Positions 8,764 to 17,791 of a stretch of 46,798 nt of DNA are shown here, one piece after another. The position numbers were made by a program, and so were the translations under genes. The notes beneath the pieces are model-generated. The model did not search any database and was not told where the DNA came from. It saw only the letters and a program-made list of their open reading frames with translations. The stretch comes from Gemmatimonadota bacterium (lineage in GTDB: Bacteria > Latescibacterota > UBA2968 > UBA8231), in assembly GCA_018672475.1 (NCBI GenBank), contig JABHFS010000131.1, forward strand, positions 1 through 46,798, written 5' to 3'. The stretch's first letter is position 1, and every line of letters starts with the position of its first letter.

Positions 8764-9480
8764 ATGACACAGCACACCTTTCTCATTACAGGGGCCAGTA
8801 AAGGTATTGGCAAAGCCACCGCGAAAATTCTTGCTGCCCAGGGCCACAAACTCATTGGCATGGCCCGCACAGAGCCCAAAGATACCTTCCCAGGAGAATT
8901 TGTCTGCCTCGATCTCCTGGACACCGATAAACTTACCTCTGTGCTCAAAGAAATTACGGGCAAGTATTCTCTGGATGGAGTCTTTAACAATGTTGGCCTG
9001 GTAAACCCCAACCCCATTGCAGACATGACCCTTGAAGAAATGGAAGACTGTTTTACTCTGAATGTAAAGGTGGCCCTCAAATGTACCCAGGCGGCTCTGC
9101 CTAACATGCAAAAAAACAAATGGGGCAGGGTAGTCAATACGGCCAGCATGGTGGTGGCAGGTGTACCCTTTCGGGGCAGTTATTCTGCTGCCAAGAGTGC
9201 CCTTGTCAGCCTCACCAGAACCTGCGCGCTAGAGTTTGCCAGTGAGGGAGTCACTGTAAATTCTGTCTCTCCGGGGCCGATAGAAACCGAACTGTTCAAC
9301 ACCAACAACCCGCCAGGTTCTGAGAGTCGCCAACGCTACGTCGATAAAATTCCCATGGGCCGCACAGGTACGCCTGCTGAGGTGGGTGAAACCGTAGCTT
9401 TTTTAATGTCCGAGGGTGCCGGCTTTATTACCGGGCAGAATATTTTTGTAGACGGTGGTTACATGGTGGGCAAAAGCTAG
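8764..9480 (+). CDS. Short-chain dehydrogenase/reductase (SDR)
   Basis: A 238-residue classical SDR, an NAD(P)-dependent oxidoreductase of an alcohol or keto substrate, cytoplasmic. The strong site ACAGGAGGTCAAAATG fixes the start. TGASKGIG (9-16) is the cofactor-binding glycine motif, FNNVG (74-78) the structural NNAG-like motif, and S128, Y140 and K144 (YSAAK) the catalytic triad. SPGPIETE and the C-terminal ITGQNIFVDGGYMVG are standard. Asp/Glu versus basic residues after beta-2 (GMARTEPKD) hint at NADP preference through Arg35, which is inference. It is divergent from the gene at 7273-8553. The physiological substrate cannot be read from sequence. Confidence 0.92.
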   Translation: MTQHTFLITGASKGIGKATAKILAAQGHKLIGMARTEPKDTFPGEFVCLDLLDTDKLTSVLKEITGKYSLDGVFNNVGLVNPNPIADMTLEEMEDCFTLNVKVALKCTQAALPNMQKNKWGRVVNTASMVVAGVPFRGSYSAAKSALVSLTRTCALEFASEGVTVNSVSPGPIETELFNTNNPPGSESRQRYVDKIPMGRTGTPAEVGETVAFLMSEGAGFITGQNIFVDGGYMVGKS

Positions 9481-10002
9481 CATTATGCAGCACCTCTTTT
9501 AGGCTCGGCAAACGCGTGACCTGGCCATCGGGGATACCTCACCCCGGAAACCTTTTTAGCCAACCAAAAAGTCTCACCCGAGGTGGGCCAAAACAGGCAA
9601 GCCTGTCACCTTCGCCTCCATTCTCAGCGTTGCCGTCGGCCTGCCGTCACTCTGCGTGTTTCTGTTCCATTGAATATCATGCATACCAGTTTCATGAACC
9701 GACCGGTCTCTGCGTGCACTCAAGGCCAAATCGGCCGCCATCTGCCACGCATCGAGGCGTTTGAGCACGGCGTCCTGCCCCTGAGCCAAGCAGGGACACG
9801 CCCAGACTGTCGGCGCGACCGGGATAGACGCGTCATGTGAGAGCATGCCTGCTACTCCAACCACCGAGCAGCATGTGCCGAGACTATATCTGCGAATTTT
9901 ATCATTTGTCTTTTTCCTTTCCTCAGCCGAACGTCAGCCTTCAGCCGCGCTGTCCTTGGCGTCGGTTGCAGGACGTTGTGGGCCAATTCCTTCCCTGCCA
10001 TT
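9481..10002. other. Intergenic, no recognisable gene
   Basis: This 520-base gap between convergent genes has only short overlapping frames on both strands. The longest is about 96 codons on minus (9574-9864). None shows a domain, a Shine-Dalgarno or a convincing signal peptide. Given the surrounding decay it is probably an unreadable relic. Confidence 0.5.
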
Positions 10003-11172
10003 CTACAGGGTGTACTGCGGAATATTCATCAGTTCACCGTCCTTGAGAGCCGACTGATGCGCGACGATGCCACTGACGGTCATATTGAGGGATTGGGCCA
10101 CATCCACGAGCGGCTTGCGGTTCAGCAGAATGGCCTCGATGAACTCGCTCATTAGATAGCCATGCGAGCCACCGTGGCCGCCGGCTGCGACCCCCGGAGG
10201 AAGCGGGGGACGGGCAATTGCCGGCGACGTAGCATCCTTCTTGCCGCTCTGGAACTCGCCGTAGAACGTGCCCTTTTCCGTGCGGATCCGCCCTCGCTCC
10301 CCTCCCTCACCCGGCGTGTCCCAACTCACCGCCATCCGGGCCATACCACCCTCGCTGGTGCGGAATAGTGCGATTTCGGTGCCGAACGGGTTCCCGAATT
10401 GGTTGTTCTCCGGCTGTAGGTGCTCAACAGTGCTGCGCATGCCCATACAGGAGACCTCGGTAAAGCTCCCGCCGGTCACGCCCACATAGTAGGCGTTCGA
10501 GTGCGTGGGATACCACTGCGGGGGCAGGCCGGTGCGCCATCCCTCGTGCCCGTCCAATGGCGTACCGAAGTAGTGCCAGTATTCGCCTTCGGAGTAGATG
10601 ACCTTGCCCAGGTCGCCGGCTCGGTACATCTCCCGCATGCAATAGAGGTCATTATGGAAGTAGGACGTCTCGAACATCATGTACTTGCGATCGCTGGCTT
10701 TGACGGCATCAAAGAGCAGGTCGGCATCTTCTAGTGACCCGAAGACGGCCGGGACCGCCGAGGCGACATGCTTGCCGGCATTGAGCGACGCGATGGCGAG
10801 CCGTGCGTGGCTCGGCGCGTCGGTGGCAACGAAGATGGCTTCGAGCGAGTCGTCTGCGATTAGGTCTTCGCAGGATGGATACATCGTCTCGCAACGACAT
10901 TTCTTGGCCAGTTCGGCGCACTTGTCGGGGTCCAAGTCCGCAACTGCTGCGACGGTCACATTCGGGTGATCCTGAAAATGGAACGCCGCGCCGAAGCCAC
11001 ACACGCCATACCCCGCGATCCCCACTCGGATCTTCCGGTCGGAAACGGACCTCCAACTCTTCGCCGCCGCCTCATCGGTGACCGCCTGTTCGAACCCCTG
11101 GATCGCAGCTGTTCCGGTCATGGCTTCGGCGGAGCCGGCGGCCCCATCTCCCTCGCGCTTTGTTGGTGTCAT
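10003..11172 (-). CDS. Gfo/Idh/MocA-family oxidoreductase
   Basis: A 389-residue NAD(P)-dependent sugar or inositol dehydrogenase-like protein. AGGAGG 8 bases before ATG at 11172 fixes the start, although about 45 residues of low-complexity sequence (MTPTKREGDGAAGSAEAMTG) precede the Rossmann fold. The dinucleotide motif is GYGVCG (54-59). The usual E-K-P motif after 'GKHV' is missing: here it reads GKHVASAVPAVFG, so the catalytic lysine typical of the family is not evident. EWRTG-like sequence, NAYYVGVTGG and TEVSCMG form the C-terminal substrate domain. This variant is common in a subgroup of environmental homologues whose substrates are unknown. The gene stands alone. Confidence 0.88.
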   Translation of the reverse strand: MTPTKREGDGAAGSAEAMTGTAAIQGFEQAVTDEAAAKSWRSVSDRKIRVGIAGYGVCGFGAAFHFQDHPNVTVAAVADLDPDKCAELAKKCRCETMYPSCEDLIADDSLEAIFVATDAPSHARLAIASLNAGKHVASAVPAVFGSLEDADLLFDAVKASDRKYMMFETSYFHNDLYCMREMYRAGDLGKVIYSEGEYWHYFGTPLDGHEGWRTGLPPQWYPTHSNAYYVGVTGGSFTEVSCMGMRSTVEHLQPENNQFGNPFGTEIALFRTSEGGMARMAVSWDTPGEGGERGRIRTEKGTFYGEFQSGKKDATSPAIARPPLPPGVAAGGHGGSHGYLMSEFIEAILLNRKPLVDVAQSLNMTVSGIVAHQSALKDGELMNIPQYTL

Positions 11173-11355
11173 TACATTCCTCCTGTTAGTTAGGTTCGAT
11201 ACGACGCCAGTATGTTAGCAGTGCTTTCAACCTGCTATTCTCCTAATACTCCCTCAGGCTCATCACGCTGGCCAAGTAACGATAATCCCCCTTACAGCGG
11301 GTCCAAGATAGTCAAATATCAACCGCTATAGCAAGAAATTGCTATCCCATATCTT

Positions 11356-11823
11356 GTGGCCACCCACAATAAACTCCATTACAATTCGTATGGCGAACAG
11401 AAGGGCAACCTGACGGAGAGGGTGCGTAGAGCAAAAGAGGCAATGGCCTGGTCTGAAGGTGATGATGGAGGGAATAAAACCTTGACCGAAGGTTATTATC
11501 CCCTGCCCTTCCCGGAAGAGCGATCGCGAACCAATTAGATCACGGAACGGGCCCTGGATTTCATTGAGGAAGCGCCTGCCGAGCAACCGCTCTATACCCA
11601 TATCAGCTATGTGCAGCCGCATCCCTCGTTTCATCCGCCGGAGCGATTCCTCGAGAAGGTCAACGAAGATCTCACCAAGGCCCCCGGCGAACGAGTCAAC
11701 GTCGCGCATGATCCGGCGTATCAGCCGGCGCGTCAGCCATTGATGAAGGAAATGATACACCGTATAATGCTGCACCAATTCCCGCTACCACCGCGCGACT
11801 TGGTGGTAATCGGGGCTCATTAG
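11356..11823 (+). pseudogene. Sulfatase relic with in-frame TAG
   Basis: One frame runs from about 11356 to TAG 11821-11823 with a single internal TAG at 11536-11538. Reading through the stop gives LPFPEERSRTN-*-ITERALDFIEEAP then LYTHISYVQPHPSFHPPE. The last is the middle of a sulfatase domain ('ITERALDFI...PF...H.SY.RPHPPF..PE'). The stop most likely replaces Trp (TGG to TAG). Neither the formylglycine motif nor the C-terminal metal site is present, and the sequence after EKVNEDL no longer matches the fold. It is a central fragment of a fifth or sixth sulfatase of the locus. Upstream sequence (11173-11355) holds nothing recognisable. Confidence 0.75.
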
Positions 11824-12023
11824 AGGGCAACCCGCTGATGAGGATTCGTGCAACCACCCCATTGAAAACTAAACTGCAAAAAACACGACCCGCCCTCGAT
11901 TGCGGCCGTTCGCCTGCAATTCATTATTGCGTCACGACTGCAGTTAGTTTATTCATTAGACTACCCGTAAAGACGACATGGAGATTACGCCTACTACATC
12001 AGCTATCAATAGGAGCCGCAATT

Positions 12024-12131
12024 ATGAGATACGCGGTCTTTGTTTTGTTTCTCGCCGTAGCAGCGTTATCGATAGATAGCGTAGCCGCGGACAAGCCCCC
12101 TGTACACCCCCCAGCATCCGTCGAGGTTTGA
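12024..12131 (+). CDS. Short signal-peptide ORF, 35 aa
   Basis: ATG at 12024 lies about 9 bases after AGGAGC and encodes MRYAVFVLFLAVAALSIDSV, then AADKPPVHPPASVEV and TGA at 12129-12131. The hydrophobic run and AxA-type ending look like a secretion signal, but only about 15 residues follow. It ends 2 bases before the ATG of the PhyH gene. It may be the severed 5' end of a secreted protein whose body was lost, or a leader whose translation feeds the PhyH gene. Confidence 0.4.
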   Translation: MRYAVFVLFLAVAALSIDSVAADKPPVHPPASVEV

Positions 12132-12133
12132 CC

Positions 12134-13759
12134 ATGGCCGACACCTTCACCGTGAGCCACTGGAACGAGGCAACACACGCGCACGAGCCCTCAATCCTTA
12201 CCATAGAACAAGATTTCACCTTCGACGCGCTCGGGTTCGTTGTGCTGCCACAGGTCCTCAGCCCGGCCGAACTATCCGCGTGCCGCGACGATGAACTGGG
12301 CGACCTCTGCAGCGAGGGCGGCGCCGTCGGGCGCTATGTGCGCGAGCTGTGCGGCGATGGCTTTCGCCAGGACGGCCAGGCGAGGCACGTATCTGCCGAT
12401 GCCGCAGGAGAGCACGACGAGGCATCCCTGCCCCTGGAAGGCGGGGTGGACACGCTAGAACGGGCGTATATCAACCTAACCGGGTGGAATGGCCACAACG
12501 CCGATGGAGCGCAGCTCCAGCGGGTCGGCGGCGCCTGGGAAGAGATCCGTATCCGGCAGTGCCAGGGGCTGGTGGTGGCCATCGCACTCACCGACTCCGC
12601 CGACGGCAAGTGCCCACTGGTCGTGGTGCCTTCCACGCACAAGAGCGGACTACCGGCCCCACCGCTTCCCTCCTCCAGCCCCGTCGCCGAGCGCCCGGCG
12701 CTGGCGGCTGGCGATGTGCTGCTGTGCGCCGCCAGCACGCTGCACGGGGTTTGCCCGCAGGGTGATGGCGGTGAGCTGCTCGTTGTAGATTTCATCTCGC
12801 GCACGGCTAGACCCCAGTTGCCACCCGACCAGCAGGACACGCCGCCCCTACCTGCATGGGCGGAAGAGCTGGGCGAGGCCGAGCAAACCGTACTTGCGGG
12901 TAGCGACTCGCATAGCCTGCTACTATCGGACGGCACGGCCACCTGGTTTAGCGCAGCCGACAATGCCGACGCGGCGCAGCGGGCCTCCTCTGCTCTCGAG
13001 TTCGAACACCGAGACGAGGACGCCGAGCGCTGGGCGTTTGACACCCACGGCTACCTGTTGCTTGAGGGCGTCATGGACGATGATTGGGTCGATGCGGCGG
13101 TGGCGGGCATCGACACGAACCTCGATCGCATGGTCTACCGAGGCGTCGGCGACAAGCTTGACGGGGACGTGACGCTTGCTGACATCCCCGGGGCGCCGAC
13201 GATCTCGGGCACGGGCCGGCCGGACCTAAAGGACCTGTTTCAACTACCGGCGCCGCACAATGAGCCATTCCTCAAAATGCTGGCGCATCCCGCCATCATC
13301 CAACGCCTGAACTGGATGATTGGAGCGGGCTACAAGGTGAGCCAGAATACAGCCCTGTGCCACGTCAAAGGTTCGAGCGGGCAGATGCTGCACGCAGGCA
13401 ACGCCAACCCGACCAGCATCGGCAAGCTCTACGAGATGGTCAACGGGCGCGCACACACCAAATCATCCATCAACATCGCTTGGCAGCTCACCGATGTCGG
13501 GCCCGATGATGGCGGATTTGTCATAGTCCCGGGCAGTCACAAATCGTGTTACCCCATGCCGCAATCGGTGCGGGTCTGCAACGAGCGCGCGCCGATCCGC
13601 CACGTGCAAATGCGGCGCGGGTCTGTGCTCTTCTTTTTGGGAGGGGCTGTCTGTCACGGAGCGTATCGCTGGGAGGCTGAGTCACCGAGACGGACAGCGC
13701 TCTTCACCTACGGGCATGACGGCCAGCGCCCTTTTGCATGGCCCTCGAAGAAAGTGTGA
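12134..13759 (+). CDS. Two-domain phytanoyl-CoA dioxygenase (PhyH)-like protein
   Basis: A 541-residue Fe(II)/2-oxoglutarate oxygenase-like protein built of two PhyH-like halves. ATG at 12134 is preferred; a TTG two codons earlier overlaps the preceding stop. Half 1 (about 20-230) has FDALGFVVLPQVLSPAEL, CPLVVVPSTHKSG and a distal LHGV (H204). Half 2 (about 295-535) has FDTHGYLLLEGVMDD, LTDVGPDDGGFVIVPGSHKS and a distal CHGAYRW (H508). The proximal HxD/E motif is unclear in half 1. In half 2 it appears as LHAGN (H420), lacking the acidic residue. Such LHxGN variants occur in many environmental PhyH proteins. Hydroxylation of a small metabolite is the family role, and the substrate is unknown. 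A terminator follows 95 bases after the stop. Confidence 0.85.
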   Translation: MADTFTVSHWNEATHAHEPSILTIEQDFTFDALGFVVLPQVLSPAELSACRDDELGDLCSEGGAVGRYVRELCGDGFRQDGQARHVSADAAGEHDEASLPLEGGVDTLERAYINLTGWNGHNADGAQLQRVGGAWEEIRIRQCQGLVVAIALTDSADGKCPLVVVPSTHKSGLPAPPLPSSSPVAERPALAAGDVLLCAASTLHGVCPQGDGGELLVVDFISRTARPQLPPDQQDTPPLPAWAEELGEAEQTVLAGSDSHSLLLSDGTATWFSAADNADAAQRASSALEFEHRDEDAERWAFDTHGYLLLEGVMDDDWVDAAVAGIDTNLDRMVYRGVGDKLDGDVTLADIPGAPTISGTGRPDLKDLFQLPAPHNEPFLKMLAHPAIIQRLNWMIGAGYKVSQNTALCHVKGSSGQMLHAGNANPTSIGKLYEMVNGRAHTKSSINIAWQLTDVGPDDGGFVIVPGSHKSCYPMPQSVRVCNERAPIRHVQMRRGSVLFFLGGAVCHGAYRWEAESPRRTALFTYGHDGQRPFAWPSKKV

Positions 13760-13854
13760 GCTCTTGGCCAGCCAAGGCCCGCACACGAATCGGAGCCGAC
13801 TGGCTGGCTTTTGCCGGCAACTGATCGGTAGAGCCACTCCCGCGGCCAATTACA

Positions 13855-13895
13855 AAAAAGCTCCGAAGATGGGTTTCTCCACTTCGGAGCTTTTT
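13855..13895 (+). terminator. Rho-independent terminator
   Basis: AAAAAGCTCCGAAG (13855-13868) pairs perfectly with CTTCGGAGCTTTTT (13882-13895) around a 13-base loop. The run of T on the right and of A on the left would let it act in both directions. It lies 95 bases after the PhyH stop. Confidence 0.85.
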
Positions 13896-14188
13896 CCTAT
13901 TTTCTCTTGTCTCCTACCTACCACATCGCCGTCAAGAAGCGAACATCTAAGCCTACCTAGCTCTTTGGACAACAGGTGCTAAACTAGCCTGCACCTCCTT
14001 CTTGCCGAACATGGCGCATTTACACCCCTGCGACGGACTCGCCTTTAATGTAGCCAATGGCAACTCGAAGATGGCGAGGGCCTGCTGTGGTTCGCTACCT
14101 AGGGCAGTGGACTCCGTTGTTACGATCCGCACAGCATCCAGCGCCAGCGCCAAAAACACAGGCCCAGTGGCCCTTTGACCGCACCATA

Positions 14189-14356
14189 ATGGTGAACGTT
14201 ATGCCCGACTCCAGGGGCTATATTCCCACAGATGCAGCCTTTGGCCTACCTCTCGAAAAAGCCATTCCCAATCGTTTGCAGCCTGGTTATGTCGAGTCGG
14301 CCATATTTAGAGCTTTTACGAAATTGATGGATGAATATATTCCTCTGAACAACTAA
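14189..14356 (+). pseudogene. C-terminal relic of a ceramidase-like secreted protein
   Basis: A frame reading MVNVMPDSRGYIPTDAAFGL and then LQPGYVESAIFRAF ends at TAA 14354-14356. The 'GYIPTxxAF......L.PGYxE.I' pattern resembles the end of the neutral/alkaline ceramidase-like proteins that often occur beside sulfatases in such genomes. Only about 55 residues remain. The sequence upstream (13896-14188) has no recognisable continuation. The family call is tentative. Confidence 0.4.
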
Positions 14357-14389
14357 CCGAGATTTAAGACGACTTAAAGGAGATCTGCG

Positions 14390-15649
14390 ATGAGAACACT
14401 ATTGATTCTTCTGTGCACCCTCGCGCTTGCAATATCTGTTTATGCGCAGCAGGCCCAGTGGCCGACCCTGCGCGGCCCCAACCTCAACGGCCTAGTCCAC
14501 CAGGGCAATCCGCCCGTCGAATGGAGCGAAGAAAAGAATATCCGCTGGAAAACAGCGATTCCTGGAGCCGGCCACGCCTCGCCCATACTCTGGGGCGACT
14601 ACCTCTATGTACAGACAGCCATTGCCGGCGAGACCGACAGCGACCCGGAGTATCAGTACAAGCTACTCGCCATCCACAGAAATACGGGCAAGGTCGCCTG
14701 GGAAAAAACCCTGCGCGAAGCCCCGCCCGTCGAAGAAACCCACCACCGGACCGCTAGCTTCGCCTCCAACTCGGGTATCACCGACGGTGAGCACCTCTAT
14801 GCCTATTTCGGCTCGCAGGGCCTCTACTGCCTAGACTTCGAAGGCCATCTGAAGTGGGAACAGGATCTCGGTGACATGACCACGCGCAATAGTTTCGGCG
14901 AAGGTAGCTCACCGGCAATCCAGGGCGACATCATGGTCGTCAACTGGGATCACGAGAAAGATTCGTTTATCGTCGCGCTCGACAAACGATCCGGTAAGGA
15001 GTTGTGGCGCCAGAGCCGCAACGAGCCATCCTCCTGGTCGACGCCGCTGATCGTCGAATTCGCCAGCAAACACCAGGTGATCGTCAGCGCCTCCAACAAA
15101 ACTAGGAGCTACGATCTAACAACGGGCGCCGTGATATGGGAATGCGCTGGCCTCGGCACCAATGTTATTCCCACCCCGCTTTACCGCGACGGCGTGGTCT
15201 ATGTCGCCAGCGGCCACCGCAGCCCGGCGATGCAGGCCATTCGCCTCGACAAGGCCACCGGCGATATCACCGGCTCCGACGCCATCGTGTGGTCGACCGA
15301 TAAAAATACGCCCTATGTAGCCTCTCCGGTCCTCTACAGCGATCGCTTATATATGACCAAGGGCCGCGATGCGATCTTGTCTTGCTTTGCGCCTGCAACA
15401 GGCGAGGCGATCTACGGCCCACAGCGACTCGAAGACATGGGCATGGTCTACGCCTCATTAGTCGGCAACAAGGATCGGATCTATATCTCCGATTTGGACG
15501 GGTCGACGCTGGTCGTCAAAAACTCGGCGCGCTTTGAACCGCTGGCGACGAATGTATTGGACGAAGGCACCGCCGCCTCGCTGATCGTCGCCGGGGACGT
15601 GATCTACCTGCGAGGACATCAGCACCTCTACTGTATTGCCGCCAACTAG
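14390..15649 (+). CDS. Secreted PQQ-repeat beta-propeller protein
   Basis: A 419-residue exported protein. AAAGGAG lies 9 bases before ATG. Residues 1-19 (MRTLLILLCTLALAISVYA) are a signal peptide cleaved near AYAQQ-like sequence. The mature part starts WPTLRGPNLNGLVHQG and shows successive PQQ-like beta-propeller blades: LLAIHRNTGKVAWEKTL, YCLDFEGHLKWEQDLGD, VALDKRSGKELWRQS and YDLTTGAVIWECAG. No cytochrome c motif or clear PQQ ligand set is seen, so it may be a BamB-like or non-catalytic propeller. It probably works in the periplasm or at the outer membrane. It precedes a sulfatase pseudogene and follows a ceramidase-like relic. Confidence 0.88.
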   Translation: MRTLLILLCTLALAISVYAQQAQWPTLRGPNLNGLVHQGNPPVEWSEEKNIRWKTAIPGAGHASPILWGDYLYVQTAIAGETDSDPEYQYKLLAIHRNTGKVAWEKTLREAPPVEETHHRTASFASNSGITDGEHLYAYFGSQGLYCLDFEGHLKWEQDLGDMTTRNSFGEGSSPAIQGDIMVVNWDHEKDSFIVALDKRSGKELWRQSRNEPSSWSTPLIVEFASKHQVIVSASNKTRSYDLTTGAVIWECAGLGTNVIPTPLYRDGVVYVASGHRSPAMQAIRLDKATGDITGSDAIVWSTDKNTPYVASPVLYSDRLYMTKGRDAILSCFAPATGEAIYGPQRLEDMGMVYASLVGNKDRIYISDLDGSTLVVKNSARFEPLATNVLDEGTAASLIVAGDVIYLRGHQHLYCIAAN

Positions 15650-15721
15650 ACAAGCAGTACCCGGGACAGTCGATCTATATTTTAGAAAGAAAATTTCGGC
15701 ATAAACGGAAGGGGTAGAGGA

Positions 15722-16190
15722 GTGAACATCCAAGACAAACCGTTCTTTGCCTATTTTCAGCTGGGTAGCCCGCATGCCAGTGTGTTCAAACTGATGATCC
15801 CGCCTTCAGCGACATCACAGAGGACCTTCGCGGGCTTGCGGATGATGAGGTCCATCAGTGTCAGCCTGACTCGCTGCCGACTACCTGGTGCACTCAGGCG
15901 AGGGCTCAGCAACTATAACAACTCTTGGCCCAGCCCTGGAAAGCGATCTCCTATGGGCGCAGACATGGGACGGTAGCCGATCTCTCTTACTGCAGTAAGG
16001 AACATCTTCGCTCTATGAAATCGCTTATCGGCGCTTTACAGCGCGGCAGTGGAAAATCAAAGTTTTTTGGCCGCAGCACGATCCCCAGATTAACAGCAAT
16101 TAGTTCATGGGAATAGTCAACGCAGAAGGAAATGTTATCGCCAAAGGGTAGGTACTGGAAAGGGTGAGAAAGAGGATCGAGTTGTCATGA
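15722..16190 (+). pseudogene. Sulfatase pseudogene with several internal deletions
   Basis: This is a collapsed copy of a gene closely related to the sulfatase at 212-2209. It opens GTGAACATCCAAGACAAACC after GGAGGAG-like sequence, matching 212 onward. It then jumps to the block that is at about 605-660 of the intact gene (FFAYFQLGSPHASVF), then to the one at about 1514-1550 (DDPAFS), then to 1850-1915 (SISVSL..ADYLV), and continues roughly to the end (2010-2190) with frameshifts. The formylglycine site and all metal ligands are deleted. At least three deletions account for loss of about 1.5 kb. The first junction falls in an 8-base direct repeat (GACAAACC) present at both sites of the intact gene. 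Confidence 0.9.
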
Positions 16191-16194
16191 CGGG

Positions 16195-17136
16195 CTATTG
16201 GCCGTTCCACTTTGCCTTCCAGGCGGGAAAGGTCGCCAAAACCTTTGCCCCGTATTCACCGATATAACTATAGCCGACCCGTCGTTCGTATTCGATCTCG
16301 GCGAGGCTGTGCTTGATCACACCATCGCGCCCGACAAAAATGGGGCGATTCGTTTTGATATCGTAGAACCGCCCCCAGAGAGGGGATGCCTCAGATTTTT
16401 TGACCACCACCCGATCGTATCCCTTTTCGAGCGAAGTGTCTTCCTTGCGGATGAGCGCCACGCCAGTGATTTTGGATCGCTCATACCACTCCACGGCACT
16501 CTCTACTGCCCGAATGACACGGTCGTCAGGGTTGCCTATTTCCATCAGATAAGTAATAAGTCCTGCGCTTTCACCTCCGCTGATCGAGGGCAGTTCGTAG
16601 GTACGGGCTTGGGCTGGTGCAAGCGTTTCGCGGTCGTGCTGCGCACACCACGCGGTCAATTCGCCGTTGACGGTGATCTGAGTGCGTAGGATAATTTCGA
16701 GACCTTTTTGTATGGCTGCGGCAGCGCGGTCTTGGCGTAGTTGATCTACAAAGATATACGGTTGCTTTTTTTGTGCGACATCGCGTAATAGGCGCATGAC
16801 GCCGACCATGGCGCCGTCGTTATAGGTGATGTGCTGATAGTAACCTTCGCGGATCGGATAGTACTGGGGCCAGCCGCCATTTTCGTATTGGGCATCAAGG
16901 ACATAGTCGATACCGCGCAGGACACTGTCTTTAAAACGTTCTGCACGGGTAATTTGATAGACCCAGGCGAGATAGTTCAGTTGCGTGAAAGTCGCGCCGT
17001 TGTCGATGGTGCTACGGGCCGTTCTGCCCTCTTCGACAACTTTCGCCTTTCCAGATTTGTCGAGCACCTGAGCCATATCAATATTCTTACTCCAGCCGCC
17101 GTTTTCGTGCTGATACAACAGAACATTGTCGGGCAT
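16195..17136 (-). CDS. PL10 pectate lyase, N-terminally truncated
   Basis: A 313-residue protein whose motifs are those of polysaccharide lyase family 10, which cleaves polygalacturonate by beta-elimination. VLLYQHENGGWSKNIDMA starts the alpha/alpha toroid, TIDNGATFTQ (43-52) and ITYNDGAM (103-110) carry the likely catalytic or calcium aspartates (D45, D107), and TAWCAQHDRETL followed by ARTYELPSISGGES (177-190) is the family signature with the likely catalytic Arg. Family members normally start 30-60 residues earlier with a signal peptide and a helix ending in '..AIRIADNVLLYQ'. Here the frame starts at MPDNVLLYQ with no Shine-Dalgarno, and the upstream codons do not continue the homology. 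The enzyme is therefore probably unexported or not expressed. Confidence 0.85.
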   Translation of the reverse strand: MPDNVLLYQHENGGWSKNIDMAQVLDKSGKAKVVEEGRTARSTIDNGATFTQLNYLAWVYQITRAERFKDSVLRGIDYVLDAQYENGGWPQYYPIREGYYQHITYNDGAMVGVMRLLRDVAQKKQPYIFVDQLRQDRAAAAIQKGLEIILRTQITVNGELTAWCAQHDRETLAPAQARTYELPSISGGESAGLITYLMEIGNPDDRVIRAVESAVEWYERSKITGVALIRKEDTSLEKGYDRVVVKKSEASPLWGRFYDIKTNRPIFVGRDGVIKHSLAEIEYERRVGYSYIGEYGAKVLATFPAWKAKWNGQ

Positions 17137-17551
17137 AAGCGTGCTGGTTAAAAGAGTATTAACCGATCATATTGGCAATTCTAAAATACCATCGCATTGT
17201 ACGAGCAAACAAGACTTTTAGCCCCACAGTTGAGCTAATTAGCAGATCGATTGTGAACCTCGTCAAGCCATTTCGATCCAGGCCTTTACATTCGGCGGCC
17301 CACGAAAATACCATCCCAAGAAGGCCCCCGCGATCCCATGTACCGACCTCATCGGCCAGCTACCCCTCTTTGTAAAAAGCTAAGTATATCTGGTATCAGC
17401 CACCGCTGGACCTCATCCCCGGCACTAGCCGGTCGACATCATCTGCCAAATACATTTTCAGCATCTCCCGGATCGCTTTTTCACCTAGGTCCTGCTGGTC
17501 GAACGCCGCAGCTCTCACGACATTGTTTTGTCATTCGATGTGCCGCGACTA

Positions 17552-17764
17552 GGATGGCGAGAGCGTTAAGACCTTATCCACTTCTTTCTAAGGCGGACGC
17601 CAGGCTGATCGGATCTGCAACGTCGCCCTGGAAGCATTCACAATTCCCCGACAATAGGGCTTTTGTCCGCTCCAAATCGCGCACGAAAATGCTTGGGGCT
17701 ATATCGTGCGCTGCTTAGCTGCGCGGCCAATTTCCCCTGTGGCACCGGTGTCTAAAATTATTCG
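17552..17764 (-). pseudogene. NmrA-like NAD(P)-binding protein relic
   Basis: On the minus strand one frame gives RIILDTGATGEIGRA, a GxxGxxG Rossmann start. After a stop and a frame change it reads FVRDLERTKALLSGNCE and CFQGDVADPISLASALE, then in a third frame VDKVLTLSPS. This is the order of an NmrA/NAD(P)H-azoreductase-like protein ('VLVTGATGNIG...ALVRD..KA...GD..D..SL..AL.GVDKV'). Deletions and at least two frameshifts have destroyed it. The flanking bases from 17137 to 17551 carry no other clear gene. Short frames there (such as one ending ADDVDRLVPG near 17420) could be its tail. Confidence 0.65.
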
Positions 17765-17791
17765 TTCGCAGCCCCTCTATTGATAACAGTG

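Noticed and set aside
12334..13044. 236-codon minus-strand frame opposite the PhyH gene
   Set aside because: Ser/Ala-rich shadow of GC-rich codons without start signal.
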